Shown here: positions 34,529 through 42,317 of the stretch, in pieces
Numbering within the stretch: the first letter of the stretch is position 1
Layout of the letters: the number at the start of each line of letters is the position of its first letter
Assembly (NCBI GenBank): GCA_017399005.1
Contig: JAFQEO010000011.1
Coordinates: forward strand, 1-64,000
From: Peptococcaceae bacterium
Lineage (GTDB): Bacteria; Bacillota; Peptococcia; Peptococcales; Peptococcaceae
Direction: 5' to 3'
DNA: 64,000 nucleotides
Program-made: the position numbers and the translations under genes
Notes under the pieces: model-generated
Told to the model about the DNA's origin: nothing
Databases searched by the model: none
Seen by the model: only the letters and a program-made list of their open reading frames with translations

Positions 34529-35377
34529 TTAATATTCTTTTGGCATATTATTCAGCTGTGCCTGGCTGAATACAGGACCGTCTAAGCAAACATAGCTGGA
34601 GCCGATGTTGCAACGACCGCATTTACCGATACCGCATTTCATACGCAGTTCCAGTGTTGTGATAATTTCTTCGTCTGGCAGACCCATCTGAGACAGGATT
34701 GGCAGAGTCAGTTTAATCAGAATTGGAGGACCGCAAACTGCAGCAATCTGAGCATTTGGTGCGATTTCTTTAACATAGTCAGGTACGAAACCTACATGAC
34801 CATCCCAGCCTTCCTGTGGACGGTCGATAGTTACGAACACTTCTGTGTTAGGAACTTTTGGCCAGTTTTCGAACAGGTCTTCTTTGAAGCACAGGTCTTC
34901 TTTGGAACGACCACCATAGATAATGGTCAGTTTACCGAAGTCTTCTCTGTTTCTCATGCAGTACAGAATCAGGCTTCTTACTGGAGCCAGACCGATACCA
35001 CCGGCAACAAACACGATGTCTTTGCCTTTGAACTGTTCAATAGGGAAACCGTTGCCGTATGGCCCACGGATACCTACTTCCTGACCAGCTTCCAGACCAT
35101 GCAGAACGCTTGTCAGTACACCATCATTGTATTTTTTGATGGACATATCGATGTAATCTTCACCATAGTTGGTTACGGAGAACATTGCTTCCCCAACTGC
35201 AGGCATGGAGTACATCCCCAGCTGACCTGGCATTGGAGTGAATGGTCTTTCGCCTTCCGGTGTGGAAATACGGAAGGTTTTTACGTCTGGAGTTTCGTCC
35301 AGAATTTCTTTGATAACGCCAACTTTTGGAACCAGATTGTTCAGTTTATTAACGTCACTTGCAGAAGCTACTTTCAC
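34529..35377 (-). CDS. flxA: FlxA-like FAD/NAD(P)H-binding subunit
   Basis: 282 residues of the ferredoxin-NADP reductase-like family that includes PyrK, AsrB and hydrogenase gamma subunits. An FAD domain with GIRGPYGNGFPI, an NAD domain with VFVAGGIGLAPVRSLI, and a C-terminal [2Fe-2S] motif KCGIGKCGRCNIGSSYVC. In the flavin oxidoreductase-heterodisulfide reductase complex this subunit takes electrons from NADH. It is last in a seven-gene operon whose order, hdrCBA-flxDCBA, identifies it better than sequence alone. Confidence 0.85.
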   Translation of the reverse strand: MKVASASDVNKLNNLVPKVGVIKEILDETPDVKTFRISTPEGERPFTPMPGQLGMYSMPAVGEAMFSVTNYGEDYIDMSIKKYNDGVLTSVLHGLEAGQEVGIRGPYGNGFPIEQFKGKDIVFVAGGIGLAPVRSLILYCMRNREDFGKLTIIYGGRSKEDLCFKEDLFENWPKVPNTEVFVTIDRPQEGWDGHVGFVPDYVKEIAPNAQIAAVCGPPILIKLTLPILSQMGLPDEEIITTLELRMKCGIGKCGRCNIGSSYVCLDGPVFSQAQLNNMPKEY

Positions 35378-35392
35378 AAAAAACCCTCCTTC

Positions 35393-36394
35393 TTAGCCGA
35401 TTACCTGTTTCGCAAATTTTGTAATATCCAGATTTACTGGACATTTTGCTACGCAACGACCACAGCCGATGCACAGGAACATATCGTGTTTTTCATTGAA
35501 GTACTGCAGTTTGTGCAGGAAACGGTTACGAACACGTTCTTTTTTACCTACACGTGGCTGATGACCGCCAGCCATTAAGGTATATTCACCAAACATGCAG
35601 CTGTCCCATGTACGCATTTTCATACCAACTTCGCCACGGATTTTGTTGTTGATATCGAAGCAGTGGCAGGTTGGGCATACATAAGTACATGTACCGCAGT
35701 TTAAGCATTTGAAGCTGTATTCATCCCAGATTGGGTCTTCGAACATACCAGCCAGTTTTGCAGGCAGACCGGATGGATCAAATTTATTGCTCTGTGGTTT
35801 CTGTTCTGGCAGTTTATCTGCAGCTTCGCCTAAACCGCTTACTGCATCCAGACATGCTTTCCCTTTATCGGAGATTGCTACGAAACCGTAGGTATCGCCG
35901 AAATCATAAACCTGAACATCCGCTACGCTTGCTTCAGCGTGAGCACGGTCAACGCCCATGGATTCACAGAAGCATGTAGCTTTTGGATTGTTACAAGCCA
36001 GAGAGAACACGATGGTGTTATCTCTTTTATCTTTATACTGAGGATCTTCAAATTTTTCATCCAGGAATACTTTGTCCAGGCACTGGATAGCTTTTGTATC
36101 GCAGTGACGAACACCAAATACTACCTGCTGTTTATCCATAGCTGGCATTTCTTCGATAGCCAGTTTTTTGCCCTGAGCACGGAATTTGTACATAGCTTCG
36201 GACTGTGGCAGATAAACAGTTTTTGGAGATACGGTTACGTTACCGTCCAGATATAATTTGGATACGCCTTCCTGTACCTGACTGTATGGTGCAAACTGGG
36301 TCAGGCCATTGTAGTCAACTGGAACCAGAACACTGTATTTCTGAGCCAGCTGTCCTAAAAATCCATCTAATTTTGCTTTTTCAACAGTTTTCAC
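35393..36394 (-). CDS. flxB: FlxB-like iron-sulfur subunit (AsrA/HydB type)
   Basis: 333 residues. The N-terminal two thirds match the AsrA-like family (RHCDTKAIQCLDKVFLDE, TCFCESMGVD). Near the C-terminus are two [4Fe-4S] motifs, CLNCGTCTYVCPTCHCFDI and CIGCGRCVAKCP. It should pass electrons between FlxA and the heterodisulfide reductase part. Spacing to both neighbours is about 15 bp. The subunit letter rests on resemblance to Desulfovibrio FlxB and gene order. Confidence 0.8.
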   Translation of the reverse strand: MKTVEKAKLDGFLGQLAQKYSVLVPVDYNGLTQFAPYSQVQEGVSKLYLDGNVTVSPKTVYLPQSEAMYKFRAQGKKLAIEEMPAMDKQQVVFGVRHCDTKAIQCLDKVFLDEKFEDPQYKDKRDNTIVFSLACNNPKATCFCESMGVDRAHAEASVADVQVYDFGDTYGFVAISDKGKACLDAVSGLGEAADKLPEQKPQSNKFDPSGLPAKLAGMFEDPIWDEYSFKCLNCGTCTYVCPTCHCFDINNKIRGEVGMKMRTWDSCMFGEYTLMAGGHQPRVGKKERVRNRFLHKLQYFNEKHDMFLCIGCGRCVAKCPVNLDITKFAKQVIG

Positions 36395-36409
36395 AATAAC
36401 CGCCTCCTT

Positions 36410-37294
36410 TTACATAAATTCTTCAGGGTCAGCAACCTGATAACTGTTCAGAGGTGTTGTCCCTTCGGTCACCAGACCAGCTTCGTAGTTACCGAACAGA
36501 GTGTCGATATCTTTAATGAATTTTTTGTTCATCAGCATGATTGGAATGTCGGATGGACATACTGCTTCACACTGACCACATTCGATACAACGACCAGCAA
36601 CATGGAATGCTCTGGTTACACCGTAGAACTGGTTTTCGGAAGCGTTAACATCTTTACTGCACCAGCCGGATGCACTCTGATCAAAGATGCAGTTTGTGCA
36701 GTTACATGCTGGACAGATGTTACGACATGCATAGCAGCGAATGCATTTGCTGTACTGTTCTTTCCAGAATGCAGCTTTTGCATCTGCATCCATGGCTTCA
36801 ATAGCTTCTACATCGGAGAAGTCTTTTGCAGTACACCAAGGTGTTACATCAGAACCGATTTTCTGGTCACACGCAACAGGGTTTGGATAACGGCATTCTT
36901 TACATGCATTTGCCATCGGCACTTCAGCGCCTTCAGGTGTTTTTGCAGCAACTTTCGGATTTTTCATGCCGGAGCATGGTACACCGATTACAATGCTGTT
37001 TTTAGGATTGATGCGTCTGTCATGAACCAGGCGGTTGTATGCTCTGGTATCGCAGCCTTTTGCAAAGATTGCAACTTTATCTTCAGTATTGATAAAGTCA
37101 ATCAGATAGGTGCTCAGGTTCTGCAGACAGTATTCGTCCCAGATTAATTTATCTACATCAGCAGCGGAACGAATCATAACAGGAGTAGAGTCGTATGGCA
37201 TGGTACCTTTTTCCCAGCCCAGTACAACAGTAGCTTTACCAGATTCCAGCAGTTCTTTTGCAACAGCTCTCATTTCATTCTGGATGTTACTCAT
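36410..37294 (-). CDS. flxC: FlxC-like iron-sulfur subunit
   Basis: 294 residues. KATVVLGWEKGT and FAKGCDTRAYNRL resemble the FrhB/FdhB-like electron-transfer family. Iron-sulfur motifs are CKECRYPNPVACD, CIRCYACRNICPACNCTNC and CIECGQCEAVCPSDIP. It is an electron-relay subunit of the Flx module. It overlaps no gene but starts within 8 bp of the flxD end, and flxB follows by 15 bp. Confidence 0.8.
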   Translation of the reverse strand: MSNIQNEMRAVAKELLESGKATVVLGWEKGTMPYDSTPVMIRSAADVDKLIWDEYCLQNLSTYLIDFINTEDKVAIFAKGCDTRAYNRLVHDRRINPKNSIVIGVPCSGMKNPKVAAKTPEGAEVPMANACKECRYPNPVACDQKIGSDVTPWCTAKDFSDVEAIEAMDADAKAAFWKEQYSKCIRCYACRNICPACNCTNCIFDQSASGWCSKDVNASENQFYGVTRAFHVAGRCIECGQCEAVCPSDIPIMLMNKKFIKDIDTLFGNYEAGLVTEGTTPLNSYQVADPEEFM

Positions 37295-37754
37295 TTGTTT
37301 CCACCGCCTTTACTTCGATTTTCGCATCGTCACGGAATTTATCGTTTGGACCGATTGCTTTTACTTCGTTAATCATTTCGGTAACTACCTGCTGGAATTT
37401 AGGACCTTCTGCACCGGAAATCCATCTGGTGTGGAAACGACGAGAGTCGATGCCCATGTAATCCATCATACGGGTAATTAACAGGAAACGACGTCTGGTA
37501 TAGTAATTACCAGTTGTGTAGTGGCAGTCACCAGGGTGACAACCTGCTACCAGAACACCGTCGATACCTCTCTGGAATGCGCGCAGAACGAACTGCGGGT
37601 TAACACGGCAGGAGCAAGGAACGCGCAGTACGCGAACGTTCGGCGGATACTGCAGACGGCTTGTACCAGCTAAGTCAGCACCTGCATAAGTGCACCAGTT
37701 ACATGCGAAAACCAGAATTTTTGGTTCAAAATTTTCTACTGCATTGTTTGACAT
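37287..37754 (-). CDS. flxD: FlxD/MvhD-like hydrogenase iron-sulfur subunit
   Basis: 155 residues from the ATG at 37754 (GGAGGTGG upstream), overlapping the end of hdrA by 19 bp; the longer frame is spurious. FACNWCTYAGADLAG, VLRVPCSCRVNP and VAGCHPGDCHYTTGNYY are the MvhD/FrhD [2Fe-2S] motifs. It bridges the electron donor module to HdrA, as MvhD does between hydrogenase and Hdr in methanogens. Confidence 0.9.
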   Translation of the reverse strand: MSNNAVENFEPKILVFACNWCTYAGADLAGTSRLQYPPNVRVLRVPCSCRVNPQFVLRAFQRGIDGVLVAGCHPGDCHYTTGNYYTRRRFLLITRMMDYMGIDSRRFHTRWISGAEGPKFQQVVTEMINEVKAIGPNDKFRDDAKIEVKAVETNE

Positions 37755-39742
37755 AATGCATCCACCTCCGCTAAGATCTGAGCGTTTGTAAAGTGTTTCA
37801 GGTTTGCAGAACCGGAACGGCAAGTAACGGTACAAGCACCGCAACCCTGACACAGACTGCTGTTAACATTTGCAACCTGACGTTCAACAGTTTTGCCGCC
37901 TTTTCTTTCCTGGATTGTTTCCAGAGTGATAGCTTTGTATGGGCAAACTGGAACACACAGACCACAACCAGAACACAGTTTTGTATCAACAACGGATACG
38001 GTTGGTTCTGTTTCCAGCTGATCTTTGCTCAGCAGTGCGCAAACTTTAACAGCTGCAGCACCAGCCTGTGCAACGGAGTCTGGAATATCTTTAGGACCCT
38101 GACAAGCACCAGCCAGGAATACACCTGCGGTATGGGTTTCAACTGGACCCAGTTTTGGATGGGATTCAGTGAACCAGCCGTCTTTATCGTAACCGATACC
38201 AACGGTCTGAGCCATTTTTTCAGAGTCTGGGTTTGGAATCATAGCGTTCGCCAGAATTACCAGGTCTGCAGCGATTTCAACCTGCTGACCTAACAGGGTG
38301 TCTTCCCCTTTAACAATCAGCTGTTCGCCTTCCTGATAAATTTTGGATACACGACCGCGGATGTAGTCTACGCCGTATTCTTCTCTGGTACGGTTGTAGA
38401 ATTCATCGTACAGTTTACCTGGAGTACGAACATCCATGTAGAATACATAAACTTTTGTATCCGGGCAATGGTCACGAATCATGGTAGCCTGTTTAGCAGT
38501 GTACATGCAGCATGTTCTGGAGCAGTAGCTTTTACCATGTTCCGGATCACGGGAACCTACACATTTAACCATAACAACAGTTTTTGGTTCTTTGTGGTCG
38601 GATGGACGTACGATGTGACCCTGGGTAGGACCGGAAGCGTTTACTAAACGTTCGAAATGCAGACCGGAGATTACATCTGGATATTTGCCATAGCCGTATT
38701 CACCGTATACACTGTGGTCGAACTGTTCATAACCGGTAGCCATTACGATCGCACCGTATTTTTCTACAAACAGTTCATCTTCCTGTTCGTAGTCGATTGC
38801 GCCAGCAGGGCACATTTTTGCACAGATACCGCAAACATCTTTCCCTTCTTTTCTGCTTTTGAATTTCAGGCAGCTTTCACGGTCGATTACCGGTTTGTTA
38901 GGAATCGCCTGTGGGAATGGTGTATAAATTGCGGTACGTTTACGCAGTTTCATGTTGAATTCGTCGTCGGCTTTCCCTGGACATTTTGTCATACAGGTAC
39001 CGCAGCCTGTACATTTGCTCATATCAACGGAACGAGCTTTGGAACGGATGGTAACATCGAAGTTACCTACGTAACCTTCTACTTTTTCCAGTTCAGCAAA
39101 TGTGATTAATTTGATATTTGGATGGCTGCTTGCCTCTACCATTTTTGGTGTCAGGATACAAGCGGAACAGTCGATTGTAGGGAAGGTTTTATCGATCTGA
39201 GACATTTTACCACCGATAGATGGTGTACGTTCCAGAATATCAACCTGATAACCGTTGTTCGCGATATCCAGCGCACACTGAATACCAGCGATGCCGCCGC
39301 CTACTACCAGTGCACGTTTGGTTACAGGCGCATGACCTTTCTGTAACACTTCATTTTTGCATACTTTGGAAACAGCCATTTTAACTAAGTCAATAGCTTT
39401 TTCAGTAGCTTCTTCGTTTTTGCCGGCATGTACCCAGGAGCAATGCTCACGGATGTTTGCCATTTCGAACATATATGGGTTCATCCCAACTTTTTCTACG
39501 CAGGCACGGAATGTTTTTTCATGCATACGAGGAGAACAGGATGCTACAACCACACGGTTCAGATTGTGTTCTTTAATAGCGTTCTGAATCATTTCCTGAC
39601 CAGGTTCGGAACACATATATTTATAGTCTGTGCTGTAAGCAACGCCTGGGTAGTTTCTTACTGCTTCGGCTACTCTTGCACAGTCAACAACGGCACCAAT
39701 GTTAGAACCGCAGTGACAAATAAATACCCCTACTCTTTCCAC
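37736..39742 (-). CDS. hdrA: Heterodisulfide reductase subunit A-like
   Basis: 668 residues with a GTG start that overlaps the hdrB stop by one base. HdrA holds the bifurcating FAD: the nucleotide-binding fold GGGIAGIQCALDIANNGYQV, then the Cys-rich IDCSACILTPKM. Ferredoxin-type motifs CTGCGTCMTKCPG, CGICAKMCPAG, CSGCGLCVPVCPY and CQGCGACTVTC give four [4Fe-4S] clusters; the N-terminal ICHCGSN with CSEPG and SCSPRMHE adds another. It splits electron pairs between ferredoxin and the HdrB disulfide site. Confidence 0.93.
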   Translation of the reverse strand: MERVGVFICHCGSNIGAVVDCARVAEAVRNYPGVAYSTDYKYMCSEPGQEMIQNAIKEHNLNRVVVASCSPRMHEKTFRACVEKVGMNPYMFEMANIREHCSWVHAGKNEEATEKAIDLVKMAVSKVCKNEVLQKGHAPVTKRALVVGGGIAGIQCALDIANNGYQVDILERTPSIGGKMSQIDKTFPTIDCSACILTPKMVEASSHPNIKLITFAELEKVEGYVGNFDVTIRSKARSVDMSKCTGCGTCMTKCPGKADDEFNMKLRKRTAIYTPFPQAIPNKPVIDRESCLKFKSRKEGKDVCGICAKMCPAGAIDYEQEDELFVEKYGAIVMATGYEQFDHSVYGEYGYGKYPDVISGLHFERLVNASGPTQGHIVRPSDHKEPKTVVMVKCVGSRDPEHGKSYCSRTCCMYTAKQATMIRDHCPDTKVYVFYMDVRTPGKLYDEFYNRTREEYGVDYIRGRVSKIYQEGEQLIVKGEDTLLGQQVEIAADLVILANAMIPNPDSEKMAQTVGIGYDKDGWFTESHPKLGPVETHTAGVFLAGACQGPKDIPDSVAQAGAAAVKVCALLSKDQLETEPTVSVVDTKLCSGCGLCVPVCPYKAITLETIQERKGGKTVERQVANVNSSLCQGCGACTVTCRSGSANLKHFTNAQILAEVDALCQTMQ

Positions 39743-40623
39743 TATGCTTCACCGCCTTCACTAGTTTTACCGATTTTACCTAATGTGGATTCAGCTTCAA
39801 CGAAATGTCTGTTGATGCACAGATCTTTCGGATTCATACCCATTGCTACACCCATCATTTCAGTTACAAAGTATACTGGAATGTTGTAAGCACCGTATTT
39901 TTTGCTCAGCTGATCCTGACGCATATCCAGGTTGGAATGACACATTGGACATGCGGTTACGATACAGTCAGCACCGGATTTTTTCGCAGCATCCATGATT
40001 TTTTTAGTCATATCCAGACCAACCTGTGGACGACATGCTGTTAAGCTGCCGCCGCAGCATTCGGTTTTGAAACCCCACTGCAGAACTTCTGCGCCTAAAG
40101 CGGTCATAATATCATCCAGCATAATTGGATCTTCAATATCGTCACAAGCGATTTCTGGTGGACGGCTCATTAAGCAGCCGTAGTATGTCAGAACTTTCAG
40201 ACCTTTTAAAGGTTTTACTACTTTTGCTTTAATTGCGTCAACGCCCAGGTCGTTGTGCAGAATTTCGGTCAGGTTTCTTGCTTTGCTTTTGCCAGTGTAA
40301 GGACGACCGATAATTTCTTCGATTTTTTCTTTTGCTTCTTCAGATTCAGTTACTTCTAACTCAACCTTTTTACTTCTTGCATAGCAGGCAGCACATGGAA
40401 TAGCAACATCTAAACCAGCAGCTTCTGCAATTGCCATATTACGAGCTGGCAGAGCCAGAGAAATCCAGTGACCTCTTGCATGGGCACTACTTGCACCACA
40501 GCAGTTCCAGTCTGGAATTTCAATCAGATTGATGCCCAGTTCTTTTGCAACTGCTTTTGTAGATGCATGGAATTCAATGCCTGTGGATTCCAGAGAACAT
40601 CCAGGATAGTATGCGTAATCCAT
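39742..40623 (-). CDS. hdrB: Heterodisulfide reductase subunit B-like
   Basis: 293 residues with two complete CCG domains: YYPGCSLEST...WNCCGAS...PCAACYARS and YYGCLMSRP...ECCGGSLT...TACPMCHSNL. These bind the two non-cubane [4Fe-4S] clusters that reduce a disulfide in HdrB. In a non-methanogen the acceptor is unknown; in sulfate reducers a DsrC-type thiol protein is discussed. No dsrC-like gene is in this window. Confidence 0.92.
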   Translation of the reverse strand: MDYAYYPGCSLESTGIEFHASTKAVAKELGINLIEIPDWNCCGASSAHARGHWISLALPARNMAIAEAAGLDVAIPCAACYARSKKVELEVTESEEAKEKIEEIIGRPYTGKSKARNLTEILHNDLGVDAIKAKVVKPLKGLKVLTYYGCLMSRPPEIACDDIEDPIMLDDIMTALGAEVLQWGFKTECCGGSLTACRPQVGLDMTKKIMDAAKKSGADCIVTACPMCHSNLDMRQDQLSKKYGAYNIPVYFVTEMMGVAMGMNPKDLCINRHFVEAESTLGKIGKTSEGGEA

Positions 40624-41246
40624 TATTTATTGCCCCTTTCTTCTCTATCCATAGCTTCCGCTTTGGCAATCAGAGATTTGATTTCGTCCATGTTTTTGCA
40701 TTTGTATGGAACCAGTTTCAGTTTCTGTTTAGCGATGTAAGGAACACCGTACTGGGTATCCTGCAGGATTTTACCTGTGGAGAAGTTACGACCAACGATT
40801 AAGCCTGGTTCGTACATTCTACCCATTGTACCTACGATAGTCATCCATACGCTGTGGAATTTATCCACATTTTTCTCTGCAACATAGCCATGTTCTTTTG
40901 CCATGATGCGCAGAGTTTCCATTACTCTAGCCACGTCAACCCCTTTTGGACAACGGGTTGTGCATGTAGAACAGGTAGCACACAGCCAGATTGCAGAACT
41001 CTTCATAGCATCTTCAATCAGGCCCATCTGTGCCAGACGCATTACCTTGTTTGTAGGAATGTCCATATGGTCGCCTACAGGACAGCCTGCAGAACATTTA
41101 CCACACTGGTAGCATTTCGATACATCAACGCCGCTGCGTCTGAGGAACTCTTTGTTCAGTTCTTCATTTTGAATCTGTTTTTCATTCAGCAACAACAGTA
41201 CCACTCTCCCTTTATATTTATTACATTTACCTGAACCTTGCTTCAA
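40623..41246 (-). CDS. hdrC: Heterodisulfide reductase subunit C-like
   Basis: Up to 207 residues. Two [4Fe-4S] motifs, CYQCGKCSAGCPVGD and CATCSTCTTRCPKG, feed electrons from HdrA to HdrB. The stop overlaps the hdrB start (TAATG). The N-terminus is uncertain: the ATG at 41246 adds a Lys-rich leader, whereas an AAAGGGAG ribosome site near 41215-41208 suggests a TTG start near 41197-41192. First gene of the operon. Confidence 0.9.
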   Translation of the reverse strand: MKQGSGKCNKYKGRVVLLLLNEKQIQNEELNKEFLRRSGVDVSKCYQCGKCSAGCPVGDHMDIPTNKVMRLAQMGLIEDAMKSSAIWLCATCSTCTTRCPKGVDVARVMETLRIMAKEHGYVAEKNVDKFHSVWMTIVGTMGRMYEPGLIVGRNFSTGKILQDTQYGVPYIAKQKLKLVPYKCKNMDEIKSLIAKAEAMDREERGNK

Positions 41247-41269
41247 GTAAATAGTTTTACCTACGATTC

Positions 41270-41298
41270 ATTATATAGTACCGATAAATAAAAGTCTA
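41270..41298 (-). promoter_or_regulatory. Promoter of the hdr-flx operon
   Basis: TAGACT (41298-41293), a 17-bp spacer and TATAAT (41275-41270) on the minus strand, about 25 bp before the first hdrC ATG. Confidence 0.6.
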
Positions 41299-41304
41299 GC
41301 GTTG

Positions 41305-41348
41305 TTCGTGAACGTCAGCACAAAATTTCTTGTTCACGAAATTTCGTG
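41305..41348. promoter_or_regulatory. Palindromic operator candidate upstream of hdr-flx
   Basis: TTCGTGAAC (41305-41313) is repeated inverted as GTTCACGAA (41332-41340), and the latter overlaps a perfect 14-bp palindrome CACGAAATTTCGTG (41335-41348). Three TTCGTG half-sites thus stand just upstream of the -35 box, where an activator would bind. The regulator is unknown. Confidence 0.5.
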
Positions 41349-41361
41349 GCTCTATTGAGCC

Positions 41362-41640
41362 ATTTTCGCAATCTTAAACAAATTTAATTTCTGACATTAA
41401 GTTCGTTTATTTATTGCATTTATGCCGATATAGTTTTTATTTATAACCATTTTTCCTCTTTTCGCCGCAGTTTGTCTATGCTAATTATTTCGGTATTTTT
41501 CGGCTGTATCCACTGCTGATACACTCGCAGAGATTTCTATAAAACAGAATTATTTATTCTATTTTTTGAGTCAGCAGGTTTGCGTCCGCTAACAGTTTGT
41601 GAAATATTTTTCAAGTGCATTGGCAATTCTTCTGCGCAAA
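41362..41640. other. Non-coding gap between hdr promoter and Rrf2 terminator
   Basis: AT-rich sequence with no credible gene, promoter or structured element that I can support. Confidence 0.5.
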
Positions 41641-41680
41641 TAAAAACTGCCGAATCGCTGTATAACAGCAACCCGGCAGA
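41641..41680 (-). terminator. Terminator of the Rrf2 gene
   Basis: On the minus strand CTGCCG pairs with CGGCAG and, inside, GCTGT pairs with ACAGC; TTTTTA follows. Confidence 0.7.
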
Positions 41681-41726
41681 ATGTTTCCGTCTGTCTCTAT
41701 ATAATGTTCAGGATACCAGCCAGACC

Positions 41727-42191
41727 TTACTGTCTGTGTGGTGTCCAGTTACCTTCATCTTCAATTGCATTACTCTGTGCCAGCTGTTTTTCCAGTAAAT
41801 CCTGTAGTGTGATGTTATCGATAACACTGTTTACTGCATCGTTAATCTGCTGCCACACTTCCAGTGTTACACAGTTATTACATCTCCGGCATTTGTTCGG
41901 GCTCTCCTCCAGACAGCTTACAGTGGACAGATTGCCTTCAATCTGGCGCAAAATCATACCAACAGTATATTCCTGCGGAGAACGTGCCAGACAGTAACCA
42001 CCCTGAGCGCCGCGGGCACTGTTCACAAAACCGGAGCGACTCAGCTGCGCCACAATCTGTTCCAGATATTTTTCAGAAATATCCTGACGCTGCGATACTT
42101 TTTTAATCGATACATAGTCCTGTTCCATACCGTACTGAGCCAGATCCAGCATCAGACGCAGGGCATAACGACCTTTTGTAGAAATTTTCAT
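41727..42191 (-). CDS. Rrf2-family (IscR/CymR-like) regulator
   Basis: 154 residues from the ATG at 42191 (AGGTG 7 nt upstream). MKISTKGRYALRLMLDLAQ and the winged helix KYLEQIVAQLSRSGFVNSARGAQGGY are classic Rrf2. CLEESPNKCRRCNNC places Cys residues where IscR and NsrR hold an Fe-S cluster, with one extra Cys. It probably senses Fe-S status, NO or oxygen, or Cys supply. An operator palindrome covers its own -10 box. It is upstream of the Fe-S-rich hdr-flx operon on the same strand but ends at a terminator. Confidence 0.9.
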   Translation of the reverse strand: MKISTKGRYALRLMLDLAQYGMEQDYVSIKKVSQRQDISEKYLEQIVAQLSRSGFVNSARGAQGGYCLARSPQEYTVGMILRQIEGNLSTVSCLEESPNKCRRCNNCVTLEVWQQINDAVNSVIDNITLQDLLEKQLAQSNAIEDEGNWTPHRQ

Positions 42192-42205
42192 ATAAATACA
42201 CCTCG

Positions 42206-42242
42206 ATATTCCCATTATATACTAGGAATATAAAAAATACAA
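42206..42242 (-). promoter_or_regulatory. Rrf2 promoter with overlapping operator
   Basis: TTGTAT (42242-42237), a 17-bp spacer and TATAAT (42219-42214) on the minus strand. A perfect inverted repeat ATATTCC-N12-GGAATAT (42206-42231) encloses the -10 box, a typical place for autorepression by a dimeric Rrf2 protein. Confidence 0.7.
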
Positions 42243-42270
42243 TACCTGTCTGCTCTGAATTCTATCAACA

Positions 42271-42300
42271 AATTACCGCCGGCAAATTTATACCGGCGGT
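42271..42300 (-). terminator. Terminator of glmS
   Basis: ACCGCCGG pairs perfectly with CCGGCGGT around a 10-nt loop; on the minus strand TAATTTG follows, a weak T-run. It lies 18 bp after the stop. Confidence 0.6.
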
Positions 42301-42317
42301 ATAGCATTTCTGTCAGA

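Noticed and set aside
37793-38293. 166-codon plus-strand frame opposite hdrA, and similar long frames opposite flxC and hdrB
   Set aside because: These are mirror frames of real Cys-rich genes on the minus strand and have no ribosome sites.
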